Positions 1-6,386 of a DNA stretch of 12,521 nucleotides are shown here, piece after piece; the first letter of the stretch is position 1, and each line of letters begins with the position of its first letter. This DNA is from UBA6911 sp964481255 (GTDB taxonomy: Bacteria; Acidobacteriota; UBA6911): contig CAYZTZ010000102.1 in assembly GCA_964481255.1 (NCBI GenBank), positions 1 through 12,521 on the forward strand, given 5' to 3'. A program made the translations under genes and the position numbers. The notes below the pieces were generated by a model. It was given only the letters and a program-made list of their open reading frames with translations. It was not told the DNA's origin and ran no database searches.

Positions 1-8
1 GTCGGCGA

Positions 9-1199
9 TCAGATGACGCCCTCCTCCTTGAGCGTCCGCATTTCCTCTGCGCCGATGCCAAGGAGGCCCCCGTAAATCTCCTCGTTGTGCTCGCCCACGG
101 CGGGAATGATCTTCCTGCGGTCCCCGGGCGTCCTGGACATCTTGTACACCGAGCCGATGAGTTTCACCTTGCCGGAAACAGGCTGCTCCACTTCGACGAT
201 CATCTCCCGGCTGATCAGCTGGGGGTCGTGGGCGACCTGGTCGAAAGTCGGCAGGGGCGAGCAGGGCACCTGGTGCTTCTTGAGCGTCGCGAGGACCTCC
301 TCGACCGTCTTGTCCTTGCACCATCCCTGCACCAGCGCGTCGACTTCGGCCATGTTCTTGGTGCGGTTTTCACGCGTGGCGAAGCGCTGTTCGCCGCTCA
401 AGTCCTCGCGGCCCATCGCCTGAAGCACCTTCTGCCATTGAGGATCCGTGATCGTGCAGATCACGACGTAGCCGTCCCTGGCGTTATAGGCGCCGAACGG
501 GGCGGAGCTGCTGAGCCTGTTGCCTATTCTCTTGGGGACGATGTGCGTGTCGAAGTAGTCGGCGCGGTCCGGGAAGACCATGGCCCAGATCCCGTCCTGC
601 ATGGAAATGTCGATGGCCTGCCCCTCGCCCGTCATCGTCCGATAATAAAGGGCGGCCAGGATGGCGATGACGGCATTATATCCTCCCATATAGTCGGCCA
701 GCGAAACGCCCGCCTTCAGAGGCTCGCCGTCAGGATAGCCGGTCACGGCCATCAGTCCGCCCATCGCCTGGCCGACCACATCATAGGAGACGTCGTTGCG
801 GCGTGGACCTGTATGCCCGAAGCCGGAGATGGAAGCGTAGATGAGGCGCGGGTTGATCCCGCTCAAGACATCATAGCCCAGGCCCAGCCGCTCCATGACG
901 TCGGCGGCGAAATTCTCCACGAGGACATCCACCCCGGCGGCCAGCCTCTTCGCTATATCCAGACCTTTCGGGCTCTTGAGGTTCAGTGTGATGCTTTTCT
1001 TCCCGCGGTTGTACGACAGGAACTGATAAGACTCCCGCTTGGGCGTCATCGGCATGGCGAGCCGCTCCGGCTCGCCCTTGCCCGGCATCTCGATCTTGAT
1101 GATCTCGGCCCCCAGCTCGCTAAGCACCGCCGTGCAATGAGGGCCCGACAAATACTGCGTGAAATCCAATACCTTGACGCCTTCCAATGCCCTGGCCAT
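9..1199 (-). CDS. Class III CoA-transferase (CaiB/BaiF family)
   Basis: The 396-residue product has the usual length and layout of class III CoA-transferases, which move CoA between carboxylic acids in the cytoplasm through an aspartyl-CoA intermediate. The N-terminus (LEGVKVLDFTQYLSGP, residues 5-20) is the typical family opening. LGAEIIKIE (29-37), NLKSPKG (73-79) and VENFAADVMERLG (94-106) are standard blocks. Asp169, in GVSLADYMGGY, falls where the catalytic Asp169 of formyl-CoA transferase lies. The reading frame is open for 32 more codons upstream, but I chose the ATG at 1197-1199 because a strong ribosome site (GGAAGGAGGAG) precedes it and the family starts there. It is the last gene of a minus-strand run, 141 bp after the class I CoA-transferase genes, and probably shares their transcript. 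The acyl substrate cannot be read from the sequence. Family assignment is firm. Confidence 0.93.
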   Translation of the reverse strand: MARALEGVKVLDFTQYLSGPHCTAVLSELGAEIIKIEMPGKGEPERLAMPMTPKRESYQFLSYNRGKKSITLNLKSPKGLDIAKRLAAGVDVLVENFAADVMERLGLGYDVLSGINPRLIYASISGFGHTGPRRNDVSYDVVGQAMGGLMAVTGYPDGEPLKAGVSLADYMGGYNAVIAILAALYYRTMTGEGQAIDISMQDGIWAMVFPDRADYFDTHIVPKRIGNRLSSSAPFGAYNARDGYVVICTITDPQWQKVLQAMGREDLSGEQRFATRENRTKNMAEVDALVQGWCKDKTVEEVLATLKKHQVPCSPLPTFDQVAHDPQLISREMIVEVEQPVSGKVKLIGSVYKMSRTPGDRRKIIPAVGEHNEEIYGGLLGIGAEEMRTLKEEGVI

Positions 1200-1340
1200 G
1201 TAATCTCTCCTCCTTCCAATAACCGCGGGTTCCATGAATTCCGCGAACGGCATTTTCCATTCCGCGCGCGTGAGCCGCCGCTTCGCCTCCCGCACCGGCG
1301 CGGATCCTGTCCGGACGTCCGGCGCAGCGCGCTCCAGGAT

Positions 1341-2099
1341 CTATGCCAGATACATGCGCTCCGGGTCGATCACTTCCCGGATCAGGCGGAGCTGCCCGGC
1401 CGTCGGGGGTTTCGTGAAGGGGACCCTTCGCGGGACGACCGGACGGAAGCCCATCGTGCAAAGGACATCCTCCACCCTGTTCCCGGGATGAACCGAGAGC
1501 AACATCATTCTCTTGGTTTCCGGATGAAATCCGAAGACAGCCCTGTCGGTGATCACACGGCTCGGACCGCCTCTCAGCCCCGCCTTCTGCCGGCTGTCTC
1601 CCCCGGTCACGTAGCCGGGGCTGGTCACGAAGGAGATCGACTCGCGGAATTTTCGCTTCTCCTGCCGCATAATGCAGATCGTCTTCTTTGCCGACGAGGC
1701 GATATCATTCGCGCCGCCGCTTCCCACCATATGGCGGAAATCGCCCCTTGGATCCCCGAGCATGGTGGTGTTGAGATTGCCGTAAGGATCGATCTCCAGG
1801 CCGCCGAGAAACCCGACGTCCACGCGCCCGTGATGCAGAACCGCGCCCAGGATGTCGACAAATCCGCTCAGAATCTTAGCCCGATGCCAGACCCGGGGGT
1901 CCGCCAATCCCACGCCGGTATGCACCGGCTCCGGATCGATCACCCCAAGCTCGAACAGAACGGTCATATCGGGCGCGTGGGTCCGTTTGGCCAGCAATGC
2001 CGCCACCATCGGAAGACCGATCCCCACGGCGACGACCTGTCCGTCTTCCAGTTCCCTCGCCCCTGCGACCGCCATCAGCTCCGATGACGTGAAATTCAT
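1341..2099 (-). CDS. Class I CoA-transferase, beta subunit (glutaconate CoA-transferase GctB / IpdB-like)
   Basis: This 252-residue protein is the beta half of a two-subunit class I CoA-transferase. By eye it aligns along its whole length with GctB of Acidaminococcus: ELMAVAGARELEDGQVVAVGIGLP (7-30), AKRTHAPD (37-44), GGLEIDPYGNLNTT, GSGGANDIA, EKRKFRESISFVTSPGYV and LIREVIDPE near the C-terminus. Glu50 (TVLFELG) aligns with the catalytic Glu54 of GctB, so a true transferase is likelier than an IpdAB-type hydrolase. The start is uncertain. The ATG at 2097-2099 matches the family N-terminus but has a poor ribosome site. An ATG at 2199-2201 lies only 12 bp after the alpha-subunit stop, but it would add 34 residues that look non-coding. 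The gene directly follows its alpha partner, as is usual for this heteromer. Confidence 0.9.
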   Translation of the reverse strand: MNFTSSELMAVAGARELEDGQVVAVGIGLPMVAALLAKRTHAPDMTVLFELGVIDPEPVHTGVGLADPRVWHRAKILSGFVDILGAVLHHGRVDVGFLGGLEIDPYGNLNTTMLGDPRGDFRHMVGSGGANDIASSAKKTICIMRQEKRKFRESISFVTSPGYVTGGDSRQKAGLRGGPSRVITDRAVFGFHPETKRMMLLSVHPGNRVEDVLCTMGFRPVVPRRVPFTKPPTAGQLRLIREVIDPERMYLA

Positions 2100-2213
2100 A
2101 CCGCCGCAAACCCCTGGAACGCTTTTCACCGGCCAAGCTCCCGCGGCTTGCCCGAAACAGCGCTTGAGCCCGTGATCTTTAACTCGTGATCCTTCATTCA
2201 TTATCCCGGAAAA

Positions 2214-3113
2214 TCAATATCCTAAAACCGGATCCGCCCTCAAGGCATCGAGCCGGCCGAGGCCTCCGACCAGGTCCAGATACTCCCAGTGGTCCTTCAC
2301 GCCGTAGACATACTTGTCGAGATAACGCCTGAGGGCGCGCGGGGCCTTCGCGGCCTCCACATACCGCCTTATCTCCCCGGCATCGTAGTCGTACTCCCGG
2401 TAAACGGATGTCGGATGAGCCGAGAAGGGAAGGGCCACAACATGGGAAACGAGCAGGCCCGGAATCACGCAGCGTTCCGGATCCCTGCGGATAATTTCGC
2501 CCGGAACTACGCGCTCGGCGATGACGATCGTCCGTTTGGCCGCCCTGGCCTGCTCGCTGTTGTCCCATCGGGGGCCCATGATCCAGCAGTTGCCCTGCTC
2601 GTCCGCCGCCTGCGCCTGAATGACCGCGACGTCGGGCGCCAGGGGCTTCAGCGTCAGCCACCGTTCGCCGGTAAACGGATCGTCGACGAAGGCGATGTCG
2701 GAAACGCTTTTTTCCTGAAGCCTGGCCAGCAGATCCGAACCGGCCAGCGAACGGATGGGAATGAATGGGAGTCCGAGCGAAGCGGCAAGATAGCGAAACG
2801 CGATCGACAGGCTGCTGTACTCCTCGGCGTTGATGGATCCGTTCTCAATCCCGGCATTGATGCGGACAAGCCTGCCGAACCGGTCCAGCGAGCCGCCCCC
2901 GTATATCAGACGCCTCACGGCGCCCGCGGCAGCCAGCAGCTCCGCGTCCATCGCGCCCACGCACTGGGAGACAGTCAGACCATCGATCCCCTGCCGAATC
3001 ATTTCCCGCGCGAACGCCATGGCGCATCGGGCGATCGCGAATCCCGAAAGCGCCACGTGAGATCCCGCAGGGATCGAGGATACGGCTTCGCTAAGGGTGC
3101 TCAGTTTCGTCAT
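2214..3113 (-). CDS. Class I CoA-transferase, alpha subunit (glutaconate CoA-transferase GctA / IpdA-like)
   Basis: The 299-residue product belongs to the alpha subunits of heteromeric class I CoA-transferases. Recognisable features are the N-terminal IPAGSHVALSGFAIARCAMAFAREMIRQG (14-42), the glycine-rich YGGGS (71-75), the INAGIENGSINAEEYSS stretch (85-101), FVDDPFTGE (142-150) and LAPDVAVIQAQAADEQGNCWIMG (158-180), all at family-typical places. With the beta subunit downstream it should form the cytoplasmic enzyme that activates an organic acid using acetyl-CoA or another acyl-CoA donor. The beta subunit carries the catalytic glutamate. The ATG at 3111-3113 is preceded by only a weak GGATAGG ribosome site. 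A candidate promoter with a perfect TATAAT lies 43 bp upstream, suggesting transcription at least partly independent of the glcFD genes. The acid substrate is unknown. Confidence 0.9.
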   Translation of the reverse strand: MTKLSTLSEAVSSIPAGSHVALSGFAIARCAMAFAREMIRQGIDGLTVSQCVGAMDAELLAAAGAVRRLIYGGGSLDRFGRLVRINAGIENGSINAEEYSSLSIAFRYLAASLGLPFIPIRSLAGSDLLARLQEKSVSDIAFVDDPFTGERWLTLKPLAPDVAVIQAQAADEQGNCWIMGPRWDNSEQARAAKRTIVIAERVVPGEIIRRDPERCVIPGLLVSHVVALPFSAHPTSVYREYDYDAGEIRRYVEAAKAPRALRRYLDKYVYGVKDHWEYLDLVGGLGRLDALRADPVLGY

Positions 3114-3155
3114 GGCCTATCCGGCGCGCCTCGGTCCGGCACTGTTAAAAACAGG

Positions 3156-3186
3156 ATTATACATGGCGCCGCGCGGATGCATCCAA
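3156..3186 (-). promoter_or_regulatory. Candidate promoter for the CoA-transferase genes
   Basis: On the minus strand a perfect TATAAT lies at 3156-3161. The nearest -35-like hexamer, TTGGAT at 3181-3186, is 19 bp away, which is long. A perfect 5-3-5 inverted repeat (CTGTT AAA AACAG, 3142-3154) sits at the expected transcription start and could be an operator. The weak -35 keeps confidence low. Confidence 0.35.
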
Positions 3187-3314
3187 GACAAAATGCCGGC
3201 GAGGGAATTGTCATGGAGGTGAGGCGATCAACGAACCATGCGGGCTTACAATCCTGACCGGAATGGCTCCAAAGACCTCCAGGGAAGAGATATTGCCGGT
3301 TTCCGCGGTTTCAG

Positions 3315-3341
3315 GTGAAATCTCATGAAACGAGTTGGAAG
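3315..3341. promoter_or_regulatory. Possible direct-repeat version of the phased operator
   Basis: GTGAAAT (3315-3321), ATGAAAC (3325-3331) and TTGGAAG (3335-3341) repeat every 10 bp, matching or nearly matching the half-site of the four arrays further right. All three point the same way, whereas the other sites alternate. The site lies about 200 bp upstream of the alpha-subunit gene and overlaps no strong promoter, so it may be chance or a site of a different kind. Confidence 0.22.
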
Positions 3342-3411
3342 CGCCATCCGAACCAGCGTATCCGCAAGTGTGCGAGGCCGTGCGACCGCTTGCCGTAAAG
3401 ACCGGCGTCCT

Positions 3412-4794
3412 CTAATCCTCGAATATTTTCCCCGGATTCAGGATGTTCAGAGGGTCCAGGGCCCTCTTGATCCGCCGCTGGACATCGACCGACACCGGGC
3501 CGAGGGCCTGTTCGAAATAAGGGCGCTTGAGGGCGCCGACTCCGTGCTCTCCGGAAAGGGTCCCTCCCAAATCCAGAGCAGCTCCGAAGATCTCGCGCAC
3601 CATCGGTTCAACTTTCGCCCATTCCTCGGGCTTGCGCTTATCGAACAGGATGTTGGGATGCAGATTGCCGTCGCCCGCGTGCCCGAAGATGACGATCGGC
3701 AGGCCGTACCTGGAACTGATCGCCCTCAGGCGCCGTACGATTTCCGGAATTGCGCTCCGGGGCACCGTAATGTCCTCCCCCAGCTTGTTCGGCGCCTTGC
3801 GTGCGAGCGAGGGGGACATGGACCGGCGCGCCTTCCACAGCCCGTCTCTCTCCTCCTCCGTGCGCGCGACCTTTACGGACCTTGCGCCGTTCTCCATGCA
3901 AATGCGTCCCGCCGCCTCGATCTCGCGTGCCACGGTCGCCTCGTCGGGACCGTCCGTCTCGATGATAAGCGACGCTTCCACGTCCGTCGCCAGCCCGAGC
4001 CGCATCGCCTCCTCGACGCAGGCGATCGCCGTCCTGTCCATCAGCTCCAGGGACGCGGGGACGATGCCTTGCGCCAGAACGGCGCTGACCGAGAGCGACG
4101 CGCCGGCCAGTGAGGGAAACTCCACCAGGGCCGTCTTCACGAAACGCGGTTTCGCGACAAGCCGCAGGAGCGCTTCGGTGATCAGACCCAGGGTCCCTTC
4201 CGACGACGTGAACAGGCCGTTCAGGTTGTATCCGGTCACGTCCTTGATGGACTTGCCGCCGGTCTTCAGGATCCGTCCATCCGCCAGCACGACGGTCAGG
4301 CCCAGCACGTAGTTTCCCGTAACGCCGTATTTCAGGCATCTCGGGCCCCCGGCGTTGCAGGCGATATTTCCCCCGATGGTGGAATGGCGGATGCTCGAGG
4401 GGTCGGGAGGATAAAACAGCCCCAGCTTTTCGACTTCCGCCTGCAGGTCGGCCGTGACGACTCCGGCCTGAGCCCTCACGGTCCGGTTGTCCCTGTCTAT
4501 TTCCAGGATCCGGTTCATACGGGTGAAACTCACCACGATTCCCCCCTTCAGGACAGGGATGGATCCCGCGGCGAGCCCCGAGCCCATTCCGCGGGCGACC
4601 ACGGGGACGCGCGCCGCGGCGGCCAGCTTCATGATGTCCGCCGTCTGCTCCGTCGTAAGAGGCAGAACCACGACTTCGGGCGTCCCTTCGGCGAAAGTCC
4701 CGTCGTAGCTGTACACGGCAAGATCCTCCGGAGTGCGAAGCACTGCGTCCCTGCCGGCGATACGAATCAGCCCGTCAATGATCTTTCCTTCCAT
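3412..4794 (-). CDS. glcD: FAD-binding 2-hydroxyacid oxidase/dehydrogenase, GlcD/D-lactate dehydrogenase type
   Basis: A 460-residue flavoprotein of the GlcD/Dld family (PCMH-type FAD domain followed by an FAD-oxidase C-terminal domain). The family oxidises D-2-hydroxyacids such as glycolate or D-lactate to 2-oxoacids and passes electrons through an iron-sulfur partner to the respiratory chain. Visible marks are VVLPLTTEQTADIMKLA (42-58), the FAD-binding run PPDPSSIRHSTIGGNIACNAGG (129-150), GYNLNGLFTSSEGTLG (188-203), GHAGDGNLHPN (371-381), GEHGVG (415-420) and the C-terminal NPGKIF (453-458). Its start codon lies inside the end of the glcF-like gene, a 20-bp overlap, with a GGGGG ribosome site, so translation of the pair is probably coupled. 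There is no GlcE-like third subunit here. The substrate could be D-lactate, glycolate or another D-hydroxyacid. Confidence 0.92.
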   Translation of the reverse strand: MEGKIIDGLIRIAGRDAVLRTPEDLAVYSYDGTFAEGTPEVVVLPLTTEQTADIMKLAAAARVPVVARGMGSGLAAGSIPVLKGGIVVSFTRMNRILEIDRDNRTVRAQAGVVTADLQAEVEKLGLFYPPDPSSIRHSTIGGNIACNAGGPRCLKYGVTGNYVLGLTVVLADGRILKTGGKSIKDVTGYNLNGLFTSSEGTLGLITEALLRLVAKPRFVKTALVEFPSLAGASLSVSAVLAQGIVPASLELMDRTAIACVEEAMRLGLATDVEASLIIETDGPDEATVAREIEAAGRICMENGARSVKVARTEEERDGLWKARRSMSPSLARKAPNKLGEDITVPRSAIPEIVRRLRAISSRYGLPIVIFGHAGDGNLHPNILFDKRKPEEWAKVEPMVREIFGAALDLGGTLSGEHGVGALKRPYFEQALGPVSVDVQRRIKRALDPLNILNPGKIFED

Positions 4795-6058
4795 CCGAAC
4801 CCCCGTAGGCTTCGTCCAGCAAGGTCACCGGATGCGCAACGCGCACGGGGAGACCCCGCCGTTTCAATCCGGCGCTCAGCTGCATCCGGCAACCGGGACA
4901 ACCGGATGCCAGAATGCGCGCGCCGGTCTTGGCCGCGTTGTCCATCTTTCGGTCCAGGACCCTCGAGGACGTTTCGTAATGCGTAATGAGCTGGCTCCCC
5001 GCAGAGCCGCAGCACCAGTCGCTCTCCGGAAGCTCGACGAATTCCAGACCGTCGATGATGGAGAGGATCCTCCTCGGCTCTTTCCATACCTGCTGTCCGC
5101 GGCGCAGATGGCACGGGTCATGGTAAGTCACCGTGGCTTCAATGCGCCGCTCGGGCTTGCGCAGGGGAATCCGGGCGAGAAATTCACTGACGTCGCGCAC
5201 CTTGCGGCTGAAAGCCTCGGCGCGCGCCGCCCACCCGGGATCGGCCGAAAGCAGCGTTCCGTATTCCTTGAGCATCGACCCGCAGGTGGCGCAGTCCGTG
5301 ACAATGAATTCAACATCGAGCCGCTCGAAGACGGCGATATTGCACCGGGCCTGGCTTTCGACAAGATCCATCCGGCCGTACCCGCGCGCCGGCATGCCGC
5401 AGCACTTGATCTCCTTCGGCGTGACCACGGTGCACCCGTTGCGGGCCAGAACGCGGAGGGAGGCGGCGCTTTCGTCCGCGAACAGGAGGCTTTGAGCGCA
5501 TCCCAGAAAAAACCCGACGCGATGGCGCGCCTCGCCGCAAGACACGGTGACCTCCGGCAGGACGCGTCGCAGAGGCCTTTGTGGAAGTCGGGGCAGCATG
5601 GCTTCCAGATCGCGGATCCGCGAGGGCAGGAGACGGTTAAAGCCAAGAATATAGACAAGGCGCCGGACACCCAGCTTCTCATACAGGCGCAACGGAGAGG
5701 TAGCCGCCTCCAGGCGCCCCGAACGCGCGACCAAGCTGCCGAAAAGCCACTGCTTCCACTTCGCCGGACGGACCTGCTCCCCGACATGCCGCATCGAGAG
5801 CGCCACGTCGGCCGGCCGGATTCCGACCGGACAAAGTTCGTTGCAGGCCATGCAGTCGAAGCAGCCGTACATCTGCTCGATAAGATTGGGGCTCAGTTCG
5901 AGATCGCCATCGAGTCCCTTGCGGGCAAGCGCGATACGCCCGCGCGGGGAGGCTGTTTCCCTGAGATATTCGCGGTAGGTCGGGCAGACGGCGAGACACA
6001 ATCCGCAACGGATGCAGTTATGATATGAGGATTCTTCAGGCTTCCTTCTCAATTCCAT
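4775..6058 (-). CDS. glcF: Iron-sulfur electron-transfer subunit, GlcF-like (two 4Fe-4S clusters plus two CCG domains)
   Basis: This 427-residue protein is the electron-transfer partner of the downstream FAD oxidase. The N-terminal part carries two ferredoxin-type CxxCxxCxxxC(P) motifs: Cys15/18/21/25 in CIRCGLCLAVCP and Cys66/69/72/76 in CFDCMACNELCP. The C-terminal part has two cysteine-rich CCG domains: CCG at 219-221 with CATC at 256-259, then HDPCH (313-317), CCG (349-351) and CPGC (387-390). This is the layout of GlcF and related heterodisulfide-reductase-D-like proteins. It probably works at the inner face of the membrane through its partner, as I see no transmembrane segment. It is the first gene of its operon. 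A GAGGG ribosome site precedes the ATG, and about 145 nt of leader separates it from a predicted promoter overlapped by a four-half-site operator. Confidence 0.92.
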   Translation of the reverse strand: MELRRKPEESSYHNCIRCGLCLAVCPTYREYLRETASPRGRIALARKGLDGDLELSPNLIEQMYGCFDCMACNELCPVGIRPADVALSMRHVGEQVRPAKWKQWLFGSLVARSGRLEAATSPLRLYEKLGVRRLVYILGFNRLLPSRIRDLEAMLPRLPQRPLRRVLPEVTVSCGEARHRVGFFLGCAQSLLFADESAASLRVLARNGCTVVTPKEIKCCGMPARGYGRMDLVESQARCNIAVFERLDVEFIVTDCATCGSMLKEYGTLLSADPGWAARAEAFSRKVRDVSEFLARIPLRKPERRIEATVTYHDPCHLRRGQQVWKEPRRILSIIDGLEFVELPESDWCCGSAGSQLITHYETSSRVLDRKMDNAAKTGARILASGCPGCRMQLSAGLKRRGLPVRVAHPVTLLDEAYGGSDGRKDH

Positions 6059-6176
6059 GATGAACCCTCGGGACGCCCTTCAAGGATATCCCATCAAAGA
6101 TTTTGCGGATAAAAGCCGGTCAGGCCTGTCCGCGACAACAGGAGCGAGGTGAATTCATCAACTCCAGCACAGCCGA

Positions 6177-6213
6177 GTTCCATTATATGAAACGATGTTT
6201 CACGCAGTAGAAT
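6177..6213. promoter_or_regulatory. Phased operator A: four half-sites over the glcFD promoter
   Basis: Four 7-bp elements begin exactly 10 bp apart: GTTCCAT (6177-6183), ATGAAAC (6187-6193), GTTTCAC (6197-6203) and GTAGAAT (6207-6213). They alternate in orientation and all fit RYGRAAH when read in one direction, apart from the outer GTAGAAT (one mismatch). The centre, TGAAAC-GAT-GTTTCA, is a perfect 6-3-6 inverted repeat much like known KdgR (IclR-family) sites. The last half-site lies in the -10 box of the minus-strand promoter, which suggests repression by the IclR-type protein encoded at 11631-12422. Confidence 0.75.
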
Positions 6214-6237
6214 AATGGAGTTTCCCGAACTTGTCAA
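6209..6237 (-). promoter_or_regulatory. Predicted sigma70-type promoter for the glcFD genes
   Basis: On the minus strand a perfect TTGACA (-35, 6232-6237) is followed after 17 bp by TATTCT (-10, 6209-6214). A second TTGACA starts 9 bp further upstream (6241-6246). The -10 box overlaps the last half-site of operator A. Transcription would start near 6203 and leave a leader of about 145 nt. Confidence 0.65.
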
Positions 6238-6269
6238 TTCTGTCAATGCTTAAAATGGTCATCAACTGC

Positions 6270-6299
6270 TTGCATATTTTAAATTGTTTGCAATAGAAT
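6270..6299 (+). promoter_or_regulatory. Candidate promoter for the Ldh_2 gene
   Basis: TTGCAT (6270-6275) and TAGAAT (6294-6299) are separated by 18 bp in an AT-rich stretch. This is a moderate sigma70 match. Operator B begins 20 bp after the -10 box, so a bound repressor would sit over the start of the transcript. Other hexamer pairs nearby are worse. Confidence 0.4.
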
Positions 6300-6319
6300 G
6301 GGACCGGCAATCGACAATT

Positions 6320-6346
6320 ATGAAAATTATTTTCACATAGTGGAAC
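6320..6346. promoter_or_regulatory. Phased operator B: three half-sites upstream of the Ldh_2 gene
   Basis: ATGAAAA (6320-6326), TTTTCAC (6330-6336) and GTGGAAC (6340-6346) begin 10 bp apart and alternate in orientation, the same 7-3-7-3-7 design as the other operators. The right-hand pair forms the palindrome TTTCACATAGTGGAA with one mismatched pair, a form familiar from IclR-family sites. It ends 40 bp before the start codon. Confidence 0.72.
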
Positions 6347-6386
6347 TGATTTCGAAGAACGCCGGGCAGGGACCGAGGAGGGGAGC

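Larger units (their letters stand above)
3114..3411. other. 298-bp intergenic stretch between glcD-like and CoA-transferase genes
   Basis: No credible gene is visible here on either strand. On the minus strand it holds a possible promoter for the CoA-transferase genes (TATAAT near 3156-3161) and a 13-bp inverted repeat at 3142-3154. It also holds three direct, 10-bp-phased TGRAA elements at 3315-3341 that resemble the half-sites of the operators elsewhere in the window. Both ends lie between minus-strand genes, so read-through from glcFD is possible. I see no clear terminator after glcD. Confidence 0.5.
6059..6386. other. Divergent control region between glcFD and the Ldh_2 gene
   Basis: This 328-bp stretch encodes no protein I can support and is distinctly AT-richer (about 6180-6350) than the flanking genes. 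It contains two predicted outward-facing promoters and two 10-bp-phased operator arrays, annotated separately. The part from 6059 to about 6176 is the predicted leader of the glcF-like gene, with nothing recognisable such as a riboswitch. Confidence 0.7.

Noticed and set aside
1200..1295. 32-residue N-terminal extension of the CaiB-family protein
   Set aside because: It would contain the strong ribosome site that serves the ATG at 1197-1199, and the family begins at that ATG.
87..2087. A 666-codon open frame on the plus strand across the CoA-transferase genes
   Set aside because: It runs opposite to two well-conserved genes, is rich in Arg, His and Pro without any family pattern, and comes from high GC at third positions.
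2100..2201. 34-residue N-terminal extension of the CoA-transferase beta subunit
   Set aside because: The sequence has short direct repeats (CGTGATC at 2171 and 2185) and no family match. The close spacing to the upstream stop keeps it as a weak alternative.
3325..4113. A 262-codon plus-strand frame opposite the glcD-like gene
   Set aside because: It is a shadow of a strongly conserved flavoprotein gene and has no ribosome site or motif.
4733..6028. A 431-codon plus-strand frame opposite the glcF-like gene
   Set aside because: The minus frame carries all iron-sulfur and CCG motifs. The plus frame has no recognisable domain.
6127..6145. Small CCTGT/ACAGG hairpin and CAGGCCTG palindrome in the glcF leader
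   Set aside because: They are short, with no riboswitch-like structure around them and no T-run, and are expected by chance at this GC content.
6177..6346. Repeats here as a degenerate CRISPR or attachment site
   Set aside because: The units are 7 bp at 10-bp steps with alternating orientation, next to promoters. No spacers, cas genes or integrase are present.
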